From: Candidatus Hydrogenedentota bacterium
Lineage (GTDB): Bacteria > Hydrogenedentota > Hydrogenedentia > Hydrogenedentales > JAEUWI01
Direction of reading: 5' to 3'
DNA: 64,000 bases
Assembly: GCA_019637335.1 (NCBI GenBank)
Contig: JAHBVV010000033.1
Coordinates: forward strand, 1 to 64,000
How positions within the stretch are numbered: the first letter of the stretch is position 1; each line of letters begins with the position of its first letter. The notes under the pieces are model-generated. The model did not search any database. It saw nothing but the letters and a program-made list of their open reading frames with translations, and was not told the DNA's origin. Positions 26,289-35,231 of this stretch are shown here, piece after piece. The position numbers and the translations under genes were made by a program.

Positions 26289-27050
26289 CTATCCGTCCAA
26301 CCCCTTCAGGATGGCCGGCAATTCGTCGTAATTCCCGCAAACCGCATCCGGCGCGTGCCCATCGAGCGGGCGATCCTTAACGGCCGTCAACAGCACGCCA
26401 CGCGCGCCGACAGCATGTGGGCCGCCGATATCGTTGTGCGGGCGATCGCCAATGTGCACGATTTCCCGCACATCGATCGAAAACGCCTCCGCAACCGACT
26501 CAAACACGCGCGGGTGCGGCTTGGAATTCCCCAGCTCGTCCGAAAACACAAAGTGATCGAAGCACCCCAGCATCCCCGCGCCCTCCAGCAGCTTCCGGAG
26601 ATTCTTGCCCGGACTGAAAATCGTATCGGAGATGATCGCCAGCGGATACTTTCCGTGCAGCGCCCGCAAAGCCTCCAGCGCACCCGGCGCCGGATCCGGA
26701 CGGAACTCCAGCTCCATGTCCTCGTGCAGCCGGACCAGCGCCGCGAATTCCTCCGCCGGCAAGCTGCGCTTCAGCCCGTCCAGAAGAATCTCCAGCCGCT
26801 CCGCAACCGACATCGTCACGTGAAGATCGTGCCAGACCTTTCGGTACGCCGCGTCGGCCACGTCATACGCGAGATCCACCGCCGACCGCTCAATGGCGCC
26901 GTGGCGGCTCAGGTACGCGTGCATCAGCGCGCGCCGCTCCACCGGCTTCGGCGGGCGGCCCGCCGCGGCGCGCTTCGGTTCGTCCGAATCATCCGCAAAA
27001 AGGCAGTCCCACAGATCGAAGGTAACCGCGCCGATTGGTCTCTTGCTCAT
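26289..27050 (-). CDS. HAD-superfamily hydrolase
   Basis: The 253-residue protein has the four HAD motifs. Nucleophile D12 is in VTFDLWDCL, motif II Ser is in AIISDTIFS, motif III Lys is in GNSKPHPRVF, and motif IV is HIGDRPHNDIGG. The cap inserts after motif I. The acid normally two residues after the nucleophile is Trp, as in the common FDLWDTL/FDVWGTL HAD group. It probably dephosphorylates a small metabolite. It follows the array-bearing intergenic region and precedes the amidotransferase gene on the same strand. Confidence 0.88.
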   Translation of the reverse strand: MSKRPIGAVTFDLWDCLFADDSDEPKRAAAGRPPKPVERRALMHAYLSRHGAIERSAVDLAYDVADAAYRKVWHDLHVTMSVAERLEILLDGLKRSLPAEEFAALVRLHEDMELEFRPDPAPGALEALRALHGKYPLAIISDTIFSPGKNLRKLLEGAGMLGCFDHFVFSDELGNSKPHPRVFESVAEAFSIDVREIVHIGDRPHNDIGGPHAVGARGVLLTAVKDRPLDGHAPDAVCGNYDELPAILKGLDG

Positions 27051-27299
27051 ACTACAGGGGTCTCATGGGGGTTACGAATCCGGGCCACCCGGTGCGCGCA
27101 TGCGGCGGTGGCGCCGTCATCAAGGGGTACCCGGGAACGGGGGCGCCGCCGGGCGCGCGAAGCGGGCGGCGGCGCGCCGGGGAAGTGCGCTTCCCACCGC
27201 AAAATCCTAGCACAGCCCCCACAAACATGGCAACGGAACACACACAAATGCGCCCAGGCGCGCCGGCCCATAGTCCAGCCCATCCATTCGCCCCACCCA

Positions 27300-27640
27300 A
27301 TTCACTCTGTCCACGCGCCTGCCCGCCGAAGGACGGCCGACCCCATCCACCCCATCCACCCCATCCACTCTGTCCACCCCGTCCACTCTGTCCACCCCGT
27401 CCACCCCGTCCACTCTGTCCACCCCGTCCACTCTGTCCACCCCGTCCATCCCGTCCATCCCGTCCATCCCGTCCATCCCGTCCACCCCGTCCACGGGCCT
27501 GCCCGCCGAAGGCGGGTCCACCCCGTCCACTCTGTCCACCCCGTCCACCCCGTCCACCCCGTCCACCCCGTCCACTCCGTCCACTCCGTCCACTCCGTCC
27601 ACTCCGTCCACGCGCCTGCCCGCCGAAGGCGGGTCCACCC
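27300..27640. repeat. 9-base minisatellite array with three embedded hairpin units
   Basis: About thirty 9-base units of the form GTCCACCCC, GTCCACTCT, GTCCACTCC and GTCCATCCC are interrupted three times by CCTGCCCGCCGAAGGCGGG or a close variant, which forms a 6-bp stem. It occupies most of the 619-base gap between the HAD gene and the histidinol phosphatase gene, starting about 30 bases 3' of the latter's stop codon. All three frames are open in both directions only because the unit is a multiple of three; no gene is implied. The rest of the gap (27051-27299) shows nothing recognisable. Confidence 0.9.
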
Positions 27641-27669
27641 CGCCGCCAGGCGCACAAGCGCGCCCCAAA

Positions 27670-28569
27670 CTACCCCGCAAGCGAAACCTCCCGGCGGCCC
27701 AGACCACCCGCCTCCCGGACCAGCACGGTCACCTCGCGGAGCCCATGGGCAAGCAGGTAGTCGCGCGATTCGGGGATACCCGCCCCCACTTCGCTCACCC
27801 GGTGGGCGTCGTCGCCGAAACAGCACGCCACACCGAGGTCCCGCGCGATTTCCACGATCCAGGGCGCGGGGTACGGCCCCCCAATCCCCTTGCGAAGCGC
27901 CGCGGTGTTGATGTCGAGAATCGCCTCCTGCTCCTTCATCAGCGCGAGCACCCCCCGGACCCGCTCCCGGACGCGGGGCGTGGCGAATGCGGGATCGTCG
28001 CCGCCGTGCCGGCGCACGAGATCCAGATGGCCCACGACCTCGGGGCGCAGCCCGGCAATCATCTCGGCGACGATGTCGTAGTAGCGGAGGGCGAAGCGCT
28101 CGCGTCCGCCGCAGGCTTCCACAGCGTGATCAAACCGTGCGCGGGTGTAGTCGATGATGACGCCGTCCACCCAGTGCACCGAGCCGACCAGGTAGTCGAG
28201 CTGGTGGGTTTCGCGAAGGTCCCGCATGACCTGGACGTAGCGCCCTTCTGGAACCACTTCCGCCTCGAATCCCGCCAGCAGCGTGATGCGGCCGGCCCAG
28301 GCGTCGCGCAGGCGCCGCGCCTCGCGGGCGTAGTCCGCGAAGAGGCGCGCCAGGTGGGCCGTGTCCCAGCCCAGGGATTTTTCCTCGTCATACACGTGCT
28401 CCGGCTCGACCCGCGGCGCGTGCTCGGTCAGGCCATAAACCGGCATCCCGAGGGCGTGAGCGCGTTCGACAAGCGCCTCCAGGGTGTCCTCGGCATGGTC
28501 GCAGTAGGTGCCGGAATGGCCGCCGTGCAGGGATACAAACCAGGGCGCATTCGTGGGTCGGGATGGCAT
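27670..28569 (-). CDS. hisK: Histidinol-phosphatase, PHP family
   Basis: The 299-residue protein opens with the canonical PHP motif of HisJ/HisK (SLHGGHSGTYCDHA) and GLTEHAPR, and also has GFEAEVVP, VGSVHW, EVVGHLDLVRR and GDDAHRVSEVG. These hold the His and Asp residues of the metal centre. It removes phosphate from histidinol phosphate in histidine synthesis. No other his gene is nearby. The stop codon is followed about 30 bases later by the 9-base repeat array. Another PHP phosphoesterase role is possible, but the start motif favours histidinol-phosphatase. Confidence 0.85.
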   Translation of the reverse strand: MPSRPTNAPWFVSLHGGHSGTYCDHAEDTLEALVERAHALGMPVYGLTEHAPRVEPEHVYDEEKSLGWDTAHLARLFADYAREARRLRDAWAGRITLLAGFEAEVVPEGRYVQVMRDLRETHQLDYLVGSVHWVDGVIIDYTRARFDHAVEACGGRERFALRYYDIVAEMIAGLRPEVVGHLDLVRRHGGDDPAFATPRVRERVRGVLALMKEQEAILDINTAALRKGIGGPYPAPWIVEIARDLGVACCFGDDAHRVSEVGAGIPESRDYLLAHGLREVTVLVREAGGLGRREVSLAG

Positions 28570-28761
28570 GGGATGGGGTACCGGACTGTTTCAGGCGATG
28601 GAATCCGTTCGCCGCCGCGCGGCGAATACTACGCGCCATTTAAGCGAATCTCCCGCCGGAAACGCAACGGCGATGTAATCCGGCGCCTTGCATCCCGGTA
28701 ATCGCTCTGATTAAATGCCCCATCCCATCGTTTTCCAAGGCCCATCCGGAAAGGAATCGCC

Positions 28762-29565
28762 ATGTCCGCCCACCCCAATGCCACCGCCCGTTTCGATCTC
28801 ACCGGCAAGACGGCCTGGGTTCCCGGCGGCGCGGGGCTGCTTGGCGCTCGGGTGAGCCGTGCGCTGGCGGAGCACGGCGCCCACGTGATCATCGCCGATA
28901 TCCGTGCCGAGGCGGCGGAAGCGGCCGCGTCAGCCCTCGCGCGCGATGGCCTCTCGGCGGAGGGGTGCGCGCTGGACATCGGCGACGAGGCGGGGGTGAC
29001 GGCGGCGGTCGACGCGATCATGGCGGCCCGCGGGCGGCTGGATATCCTCGTGAACCTGACCTATTTCTACACCAAGGCGCGCCTCGAGACCATGACGGCG
29101 GCCCAGTGGGAGGCGGGGATGCGCGTGTCGCTGACGGGGGCCTTCCTGGCCACGCGCGAGGCGGGCCGCGCCATGCAGGCCGGGGGCGGCGGCAGCATCG
29201 TGCACTTCAGCAGCATGTATGGGCTCGTGAGCCCCGATCCGCGCATGTATCCGCCAAGCCAGACGCCCAACCCGGTGGACTATGGCGTGGCCAAGGCGGG
29301 CCTGCTCCAGCTGGTGCGCTACCAGGCGGTATTCCTGGCCCCGCACGGCGTCCGGGTCAACGCGGTGGTCCCGGGCCCCTTCCCCAACCCGGATACGCAG
29401 GGCGCGGATCCCGATTTCATGGCCCTCCTCAAGGCCAAATGCCCCACCGGTCGCGTGGGCCATCCGGAGGAGATCGCCGGGGCGGTGGTTTTTCTGTGTT
29501 CGGACGCGGCCAGCTATGTAACAGGCACGAAAATCGTGGTGGATGGCGGCTGGACCGCCTGGTAG
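28762..29565 (+). CDS. Short-chain dehydrogenase/reductase
   Basis: The 267-residue protein is a classical SDR. Its nucleotide motif is PGGAGLLG, with Pro where Thr is usual. The catalytic Tyr and Lys are in YGVAK, a Ser pair is in VHFSSMYG, and the C-terminal VPGPF and VDGGWTAW motifs are standard. The central NNAG motif is replaced by NLTY, so one structural element is altered. Asp in IIADI after beta-2 suggests NAD rather than NADP. The substrate is not predictable. AGGAA lies close before the ATG. It is followed by the arginine operon, from which a good promoter separates it. Confidence 0.85.
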   Translation: MSAHPNATARFDLTGKTAWVPGGAGLLGARVSRALAEHGAHVIIADIRAEAAEAAASALARDGLSAEGCALDIGDEAGVTAAVDAIMAARGRLDILVNLTYFYTKARLETMTAAQWEAGMRVSLTGAFLATREAGRAMQAGGGGSIVHFSSMYGLVSPDPRMYPPSQTPNPVDYGVAKAGLLQLVRYQAVFLAPHGVRVNAVVPGPFPNPDTQGADPDFMALLKAKCPTGRVGHPEEIAGAVVFLCSDAASYVTGTKIVVDGGWTAW

Positions 29566-29604
29566 CCGCCCGGGTATGCATGCGCGCGGCACGGGTAACG
29601 GTTT

Positions 29605-29634
29605 TTGCGCCAAATCCCGCCCAAACCGTATAAT
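29605..29634 (+). promoter_or_regulatory. Promoter of the arg operon, overlapping an inverted repeat
   Basis: TATAAT (29629-29634) is a perfect -10 box, with TTGCGC 18 bases upstream as a plausible -35. ACGGTTT (29599-29605) and AAACCGT (29623-29629) form an inverted repeat spanning the -35 and touching the -10, where a repressor would block polymerase. It does not resemble the E. coli ARG box. Confidence 0.6.
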
Positions 29635-29660
29635 GAGCGGCTTTAACCAAGGTGAGTTGA

Positions 29661-30674
29661 ATGATTCGTGCTGGCATAGTTGGCGTAACGGGATACGGCG
29701 GGCGGGAGCTCTTCCGGCTGCTCCATCCCCATCCGGAAGTGGATGTGGTCGCGGCGGTTTCCTCGAGTGCGGCTGGGCAGCGGCTGGACGCGGTGCTCCC
29801 GCAGTTCCGCGCCCTGACCAACCTGGAATTGACCGCGTTTGACCCCGATGCCCTGGCCGCCGCCTGCGACGTGGTCTTCGTCGGCGTGCCCGGCGCGGAA
29901 TCCATGGCCATGGTGCGCGCGTTGCGCGGCGCGGGCGTCCGCGTGATCGACATCGGCCCCGACTTCCGGCTGAAGGACACCGCGAAGTTCAAGCAATACT
30001 ACAAGCACGATCACGGCGCCCCGGAATTGCTCCCGGAAGCCGTCTACGGCTATGTGCCCATGAGCCGCGACGCGCTGCCCGGGGCCTCCCTGGTGGCCGT
30101 CCCCGGTTGCTACCCGATCAGCATCCTCACCCCGCTCCGGCCGCTCCTCGGCGCGCCCATTGACCCGAGGTCCATCGTGATCAACGCGGTTTCCGGCGTG
30201 AGCGGCGCGGGACGATCACCGTCGGAAGCCTTCCATTTCCCGGAGATGAATGAGAACCTGAAGGCCTACAAGGTCGGCGTGCACCAGCACATCCCGGAGA
30301 TCGAGCAGGCGCTGGATCACACGTGGACCGTGCAATATACGCCCCACGTGGTCTCCATCACGCGCGGGATTCACACGACCATCGTCCTCCGCCCCGAAAG
30401 GGATTTCGACCCGGCGCCATATTACGCCTGCTACGACCGCGAGCCCTTTGTCCGCGTTCTTGGCGAGGGCGTGCTTCCCGAAGTGAAATACGTCAAGGGC
30501 TCCAATTTCATCGATTTCGGCTGGGTGCGCGACGCGCGCACCGGCAACCTCCTGCTCCTTTCCGCCATCGACAACCTCGTCGGCGGCACGGCCGGCATGG
30601 CGGTGCAGTGCATGAACCTGATGTTTGGCGTGGAAGAAACGACCGGCCTCCGGGCGGGAGGGCTCGCCCCATGA
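29661..30674 (+). CDS. argC: N-acetyl-gamma-glutamyl-phosphate reductase
   Basis: The 337-residue protein has the NADP motif GVTGYGG at 8-14, catalytic Cys150 in VPGCYP, and GVHQHIPEIEQ with the catalytic His. It reduces N-acetylglutamyl phosphate to the semialdehyde, the third step of arginine synthesis. Its stop overlaps the argJ start by four bases (ATGA), and argB follows. The unusual order argC-argJ-argB ends before any argD, which must lie elsewhere. Confidence 0.96.
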   Translation: MIRAGIVGVTGYGGRELFRLLHPHPEVDVVAAVSSSAAGQRLDAVLPQFRALTNLELTAFDPDALAAACDVVFVGVPGAESMAMVRALRGAGVRVIDIGPDFRLKDTAKFKQYYKHDHGAPELLPEAVYGYVPMSRDALPGASLVAVPGCYPISILTPLRPLLGAPIDPRSIVINAVSGVSGAGRSPSEAFHFPEMNENLKAYKVGVHQHIPEIEQALDHTWTVQYTPHVVSITRGIHTTIVLRPERDFDPAPYYACYDREPFVRVLGEGVLPEVKYVKGSNFIDFGWVRDARTGNLLLLSAIDNLVGGTAGMAVQCMNLMFGVEETTGLRAGGLAP

Positions 30675-31879
30675 AGATTATCGGAGGCGGGGTGTGCGCC
30701 CCGCAGGGCTTCCAGGCCTCGGGATTCAACGCCGATATCAAGGGCAAGGGCTCGGACAAGCTCGACTGCGCCTTGGTGGCCAGCCAGGCCCCCGCGGTTA
30801 TGGCCGGCGCCTTTACCACCAACCTGCTGAAGGCGCCGCCGCTCCAGTGGACTGAGGGCGTCTGCATTCGCGGGGCCGGGCGGGCGGTGCTCATCAACAG
30901 CGGCAACGCGAACGCGTGCACCGGCGCGCAGGGCGTCGCCGATGCGCAGCGCACCGCCGAGCAGGTCTGCCTCGGCCTCGAAATTCCGATCACCGAGGTG
31001 GCCGTGCTGAGCACGGGCGTCATCGGCGTGCCGCTGCCCATGGATCGCATCGTCCGCGGCGTGAACGGCTGCGTCCAGGCCCTCTCGGAGGCCGGCCACG
31101 AAAACGCCGCGCGCGCCATCATGACCACGGACACCGTGCCCAAGGAAATGGCGGTGGAGATCCCGCTCTCGGGCGGCCCGGTGCGGCTTGGAGCCATGGC
31201 GAAGGGTTCCGGCATGATCGCGCCCAACATGGCCACCATGATCGCCGTCATCACCACCGACGCCCGAATCGAACCCGACGACCTGCGGGCGCTCCTCCGC
31301 GCCTGCGTCGATCGTTCCTTCAACTGCATGTGCGTGGACAACGACATGAGCACGTCGGACGCCGCCCTCTGCATCGCCAACGGGGCCGCCATGGCGGAGC
31401 CACTCCGGCCGGGCACGCCCGACTTTGAGGCCTTCGGCGAGGCCTTGGAGCAGCTCTGCGTGGCGCTCGCCAAGGCGCTCGTCCGGGACGGTGAAGGGGC
31501 CACCAAATTCATCGAGATCCAGGTGGCCGGCGCGGAAGACGACAACGACGCAAAGACCGTGGCGCGCAGCATCGCGCATTCCCAGCTCTGCAAGACCGCC
31601 TTCTTTGGCGAGGACGCGAACTGGGGGCGGATCGCGTGCGCCGCGGGCTATTCCGGCGCGGATTTCTCGCCCGAACACCTCCGGATCTCTATCGGCGACG
31701 TCGCCGTCGTGCACGATGGCCTGCCCACGCTGTTTGACGAAGCGGCGGCCAAGGCGGTCATGAGCAAGCCCGAGATCACCGTCTCCGTATCGCTCGGGGA
31801 CGGCCCCGGCGCGGCGACCTTCTGGACCTCCGACCTGAGCCACGACTACGTGTCCATTAACGCGGACTACCGCACCTGA
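30671..31879 (+). CDS. argJ: Bifunctional ornithine acetyltransferase / N-acetylglutamate synthase
   Basis: The 402-residue protein is a self-cleaving ArgJ. The autoprocessing site lies in KGSGMIAPNMATMIAVI, with nucleophile Thr189 at the new N-terminus of the beta chain. GAFTTN, NSGNANACTG and the GEDANWGRI motif are also present. It recycles acetyl groups from N-acetylornithine to glutamate, so the pathway is the cyclic one and may not need a separate argA. It is translationally coupled to argC and followed 47 bases later by argB. Confidence 0.96.
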   Translation: MKIIGGGVCAPQGFQASGFNADIKGKGSDKLDCALVASQAPAVMAGAFTTNLLKAPPLQWTEGVCIRGAGRAVLINSGNANACTGAQGVADAQRTAEQVCLGLEIPITEVAVLSTGVIGVPLPMDRIVRGVNGCVQALSEAGHENAARAIMTTDTVPKEMAVEIPLSGGPVRLGAMAKGSGMIAPNMATMIAVITTDARIEPDDLRALLRACVDRSFNCMCVDNDMSTSDAALCIANGAAMAEPLRPGTPDFEAFGEALEQLCVALAKALVRDGEGATKFIEIQVAGAEDDNDAKTVARSIAHSQLCKTAFFGEDANWGRIACAAGYSGADFSPEHLRISIGDVAVVHDGLPTLFDEAAAKAVMSKPEITVSVSLGDGPGAATFWTSDLSHDYVSINADYRT

Positions 31880-31926
31880 GCGGCGGCGCGCCGGCGAAAA
31901 CCGGGTAATACCCTGAAGACGAGACC

Positions 31927-32793
31927 ATGCAGGAACTGATAGAAAAAGCGGCGGTGCTGATCGAGGCGCTGCCCTACATCCGCGATTTCAACGGCAAGAC
32001 CGTCGTGATCAAGTACGGCGGCGCCGCCATGCTCGACCCGGAATTGCGCCGGAGCACCGCCGAAGACATCGTGCTGATGAAGTACGTCGGGATGAATCCC
32101 GTCATCGTCCACGGCGGCGGCCCCGCAATCAATCAGATGCTCAAACGCGTGGGCATCGAGTCGCGCTTCAATACCCACGGCCTCCGCATCACGGACGACG
32201 AAACCATTTCCGTCGTGGAAATGGTCCTGTGCGGCTCCGTGAACAAGGACATCGTCAGCCTCCTGAACACCGCCGGCGGCGGGGCCGTCGGCCTTTCCGG
32301 CAAGGACGGCAACCTGCTCTACGCCCAGAAGAAAATGATGCCCGACGGCGGCGACATCGGCCACGTCGGCGAGATCATCCAGGTGAACACCAAGGTCATC
32401 GACACGCTCGTGGCCGCCGGCATGGTCCCGGTTATCGCCCCGCTGGCGACCGACGCGCGCGGCGGCGTGTGGAACGTAAACGCCGATACCGCGGCTGGCG
32501 AGGTGGCCGGCGCCCTCCGCGCCGAGAAACTCGTCTTCATGACCGACACCCCCGGCCTGCTCCGGGATGTCAAGAACCCCGATTCCCTTATTCACCAGCT
32601 GCGGCGGGACGAGATCCCCGAGCTGCGCGCCTCCGGCATCATCGCCGGCGGCATGATTCCGAAAGTCGAGGCCTGCGTCGGCGCGTTGACCGCGGGCGTC
32701 CGCAAGACGCATATTATAGACGGGCGCGTTTCCCACAGCCTGCTCCTGGAAATCTTCACCCGCCAGGGGCTCGGCACGCTCGTAAGCCATTAA
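31927..32793 (+). CDS. argB: Acetylglutamate kinase
   Basis: The 288-residue protein has the amino-acid-kinase fold: VIKYGGAAM with the phosphate-binding Lys, VIVHGGGPAINQ with the Gly-rich loop, and GLSGKDGNLL. NVNADTAAGEVAGAL and the GGMIPKVEA motif complete the site. It phosphorylates N-acetylglutamate, the second pathway step. The N-terminal helix (QELIEKAAVLIEALPYI) is the type seen in hexameric, arginine-inhibited enzymes, so feedback control is likely. It is the last arg gene before the ExbB/ExbD genes. Confidence 0.96.
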   Translation: MQELIEKAAVLIEALPYIRDFNGKTVVIKYGGAAMLDPELRRSTAEDIVLMKYVGMNPVIVHGGGPAINQMLKRVGIESRFNTHGLRITDDETISVVEMVLCGSVNKDIVSLLNTAGGGAVGLSGKDGNLLYAQKKMMPDGGDIGHVGEIIQVNTKVIDTLVAAGMVPVIAPLATDARGGVWNVNADTAAGEVAGALRAEKLVFMTDTPGLLRDVKNPDSLIHQLRRDEIPELRASGIIAGGMIPKVEACVGALTAGVRKTHIIDGRVSHSLLLEIFTRQGLGTLVSH

Positions 32794-32882
32794 CGATTCT
32801 TCCGGCGGCCGCCAATTCGCGCGGCGCCCGAATTGCTCTTTACACCGGGCCGGCAAGCCCCCACAACACAGGAGATGCGGAG

Positions 32883-33527
32883 TTGTCCGAATCAGCGACC
32901 GTACCATTTGAATTGATCTCGCAGGGCGGCATTCTGATGTGGCCCATTATGTTCTGCTCCTGCGTGGCCCTGGCGATCATTATCGACCGCTTCCGATTCC
33001 TGCGGCGCGCCACCATCGATACCCGCGAGTTCATGGACACCATGCGCCAGGTCCTCCGCCAGAACCGCATCCAGGAAGCCATCCAGATCTGCGACGACAC
33101 GGACGCGCCGGTCGCGCGCATCATGAAGGCCGGCATTCTCAAGAAGAGCCGCCCCAAGGAGGAGATCCGCGAAGCCATCGAAGACGCCGGTAACCTGGAG
33201 CTTCCCCACCTGGAGCGCCACCTCTCCGCCCTGGCCACATGCGCGAACATCGCGCCGCTCCTCGGCCTGCTCGGCACCGTCTCCGGCATGATCAAGGCCT
33301 TCGCCCAAATTCAGAACAAGCGCGGCCAGGTGAATCCCGCCGACCTCGCCGAGGGCATCGGCAACGCGCTCGTCACCACGGCGGCCGGCCTCGCCGTCGC
33401 CATCCCCATCCTCGTGGTCTACAATTGGCTCGTCACCCGCGTCGACAATATGGTCGTAGAAATGGAAATCAGCTCCGCGGAGCTCGTGGAACTGCTGACC
33501 CGCCACCAGGGCGAACGCGAGATTTAA
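32883..33527 (+). CDS. ExbB/TolQ/MotA-family proton channel protein
   Basis: The 214-residue inner-membrane protein has a first membrane segment near 17-37 (ILMWPIMFCSCVALAIII), a cytoplasmic loop, then two segments joined by the signature LGLLGTVSGMIKAF and ALVTTAAGLAVAIPILVVYNW. With the ExbD-like gene three bases downstream it should convert the proton gradient into motion of the TonB-like protein. No nearby ATG fits the full first segment; TTG with GGAG eight bases upstream is chosen as start. ATG at codon 19 is the alternative and would cut into the first segment. Confidence 0.88.
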   Translation: MSESATVPFELISQGGILMWPIMFCSCVALAIIIDRFRFLRRATIDTREFMDTMRQVLRQNRIQEAIQICDDTDAPVARIMKAGILKKSRPKEEIREAIEDAGNLELPHLERHLSALATCANIAPLLGLLGTVSGMIKAFAQIQNKRGQVNPADLAEGIGNALVTTAAGLAVAIPILVVYNWLVTRVDNMVVEMEISSAELVELLTRHQGEREI

Positions 33528-33530
33528 CGT

Positions 33531-33986
<456 letters not shown>

Positions 33987-33991
33987 GGCGC

Positions 33992-34840
33992 ATGGCGGAG
34001 CCGAAACCCAGGTGGTACGCACACTTTCGCCGGCGGGCGGACCGCCGCAGTTTCTACCTCGCCCTCGGAGCCTCCACCGCGCTGCACCTCTCCATGGTGA
34101 CCGTCTTCAGCATCGTCATTCACTTCCCCCGCAACGATATCCAATTCCGAGATTTCGCCATTATTCCGGTGACGGTGTATGACGCGCCGGAATCGCCGGG
34201 GAAACCCACCGAAGGCGCGCCCGGCTCGGCGCCTGAGCAACTCGCGCTTCGGGGCGACGGCGGGGCGCCCGCCATCGACCTGCCAACCCTGGAGTTCGCC
34301 GAACTCGAGCGGCTACGCGTCCGCCAGGAAAGCCTTCAGGCATGGTCCCGCTTCGACGATCTCTTCGAGCCGCGCGATGTCGACAGCTGGGCGCGATTCA
34401 GCCGGAGTCTCTCCGGCCTCTCACGCACCCTCTCGGATTTGCGGCGGCCCGGTGAAACCGGCAACATCGGGCGGGACACGCTCGCCATCGGCGCGCGCCA
34501 GGAGCGGATCCCGACCCACCGGCCCGCCGAGGGCTTCGAGGCCCACATCCTATGGGCCGGTGAACCCGCCGATCGGGACCTCCTCTTTGCCCCGCCCGTC
34601 GAGGCCCTGTGGTCCGTCGACCCGGCCACCCTGGTGCGACCGATTGAGGTGGTCCTGCAGGTAAACGCCCTGGGCAAAGTCGTCAACGTATTCAGCCCCA
34701 ACGTGGACAACCGGGATCTCATCGACGAAGTCCAGCTCACCGTGTTGCAGTACCGCTTCGAACCGCTCGCCCTCGAGGAAGGCGCAATGCAGACCGCAAC
34801 GCTCCGGATCCAGCGCGCGCGGGAGGAGGCGCGGGAATGA
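33992..34840 (+). CDS. TonB-like energy transducer
   Basis: The 282-residue protein has a short basic N-terminus, one membrane segment (YLALGASTALHLSMVTVFSIVIHF, with a His as in the TonB SHLS motif), a long spacer and a C-terminal ~80-residue domain. VVLQVNALGKVVNVFSPNVDNRDLIDEVQLTVLQYRFEPL matches the fold of the TonB C-terminal domain. The usual proline-rich spacer is replaced by an Arg/Leu-rich, probably helical one. It should link ExbB/ExbD to outer-membrane receptors, none of which is in the window. Stop and next start overlap by four bases. Confidence 0.75.
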   Translation: MAEPKPRWYAHFRRRADRRSFYLALGASTALHLSMVTVFSIVIHFPRNDIQFRDFAIIPVTVYDAPESPGKPTEGAPGSAPEQLALRGDGGAPAIDLPTLEFAELERLRVRQESLQAWSRFDDLFEPRDVDSWARFSRSLSGLSRTLSDLRRPGETGNIGRDTLAIGARQERIPTHRPAEGFEAHILWAGEPADRDLLFAPPVEALWSVDPATLVRPIEVVLQVNALGKVVNVFSPNVDNRDLIDEVQLTVLQYRFEPLALEEGAMQTATLRIQRAREEARE

Positions 34841-35205
34841 TTGAAATCTCCCTGCCCGCCGCCCTGATCATCTACAGCGCGGCCATCGTCGCGGGAGCCC
34901 TGGCGATCTGGGTGTACACCGAAATCACCACCCGCCGCGCCTACCTCGTGCTCGAAAAGCAGTACCTGTGGCGATGCTCCTACTGCTCCTACGTCTATCT
35001 CGACCAGGACGCCATCCGCCACTCCACGTGCCCGCAGTGCGGGGCCATCAACGCGCTGGAGGACAAGGGCGCGCGCTACATTCCCGCGCCCAGAGCGCTC
35101 GCGGCCCAGGAGGAGCATCGGGAAGGGCGGGAAAGCCGGCGCAATCCATCGCGCGGAAAGCGGCCCGGAGCCCGGCGCAGGGGCCCGCGCAAGCGAAGCC
35201 GGTAG
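34837..35205 (+). CDS. Small membrane protein with a zinc ribbon
   Basis: The 122-residue protein has one N-terminal membrane segment (ALIIYSAAIVAGALAIWVY), then a four-cysteine zinc ribbon (C47, C50, C65, C68) and a strongly basic Arg-rich tail. I do not recognise a named family. It is translationally coupled to the TonB-like gene by a four-base overlap, so it may be an accessory of that complex. The basic tail would face the cytoplasm and could touch lipid heads or nucleic acid. Confidence 0.6.
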   Translation: MIEISLPAALIIYSAAIVAGALAIWVYTEITTRRAYLVLEKQYLWRCSYCSYVYLDQDAIRHSTCPQCGAINALEDKGARYIPAPRALAAQEEHREGRESRRNPSRGKRPGARRRGPRKRSR

Positions 35206-35231
35206 CGGGTCACTTGTGAAACGCGCGACGC

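Noticed and set aside
27300-27640. Tandem repeats that could be taken for a CRISPR array
   Set aside because: The unit is nine bases with no unique spacers, and no cas genes are nearby. It is a minisatellite.
27052-27911. Long open frames of low-complexity protein through the repeat array (Val-Asp-Gly, Trp-Thr-Glu or Pro-rich)
   Set aside because: A 9-base unit keeps every frame open automatically. There is no ribosome site or independent start, and the frames run in both directions.
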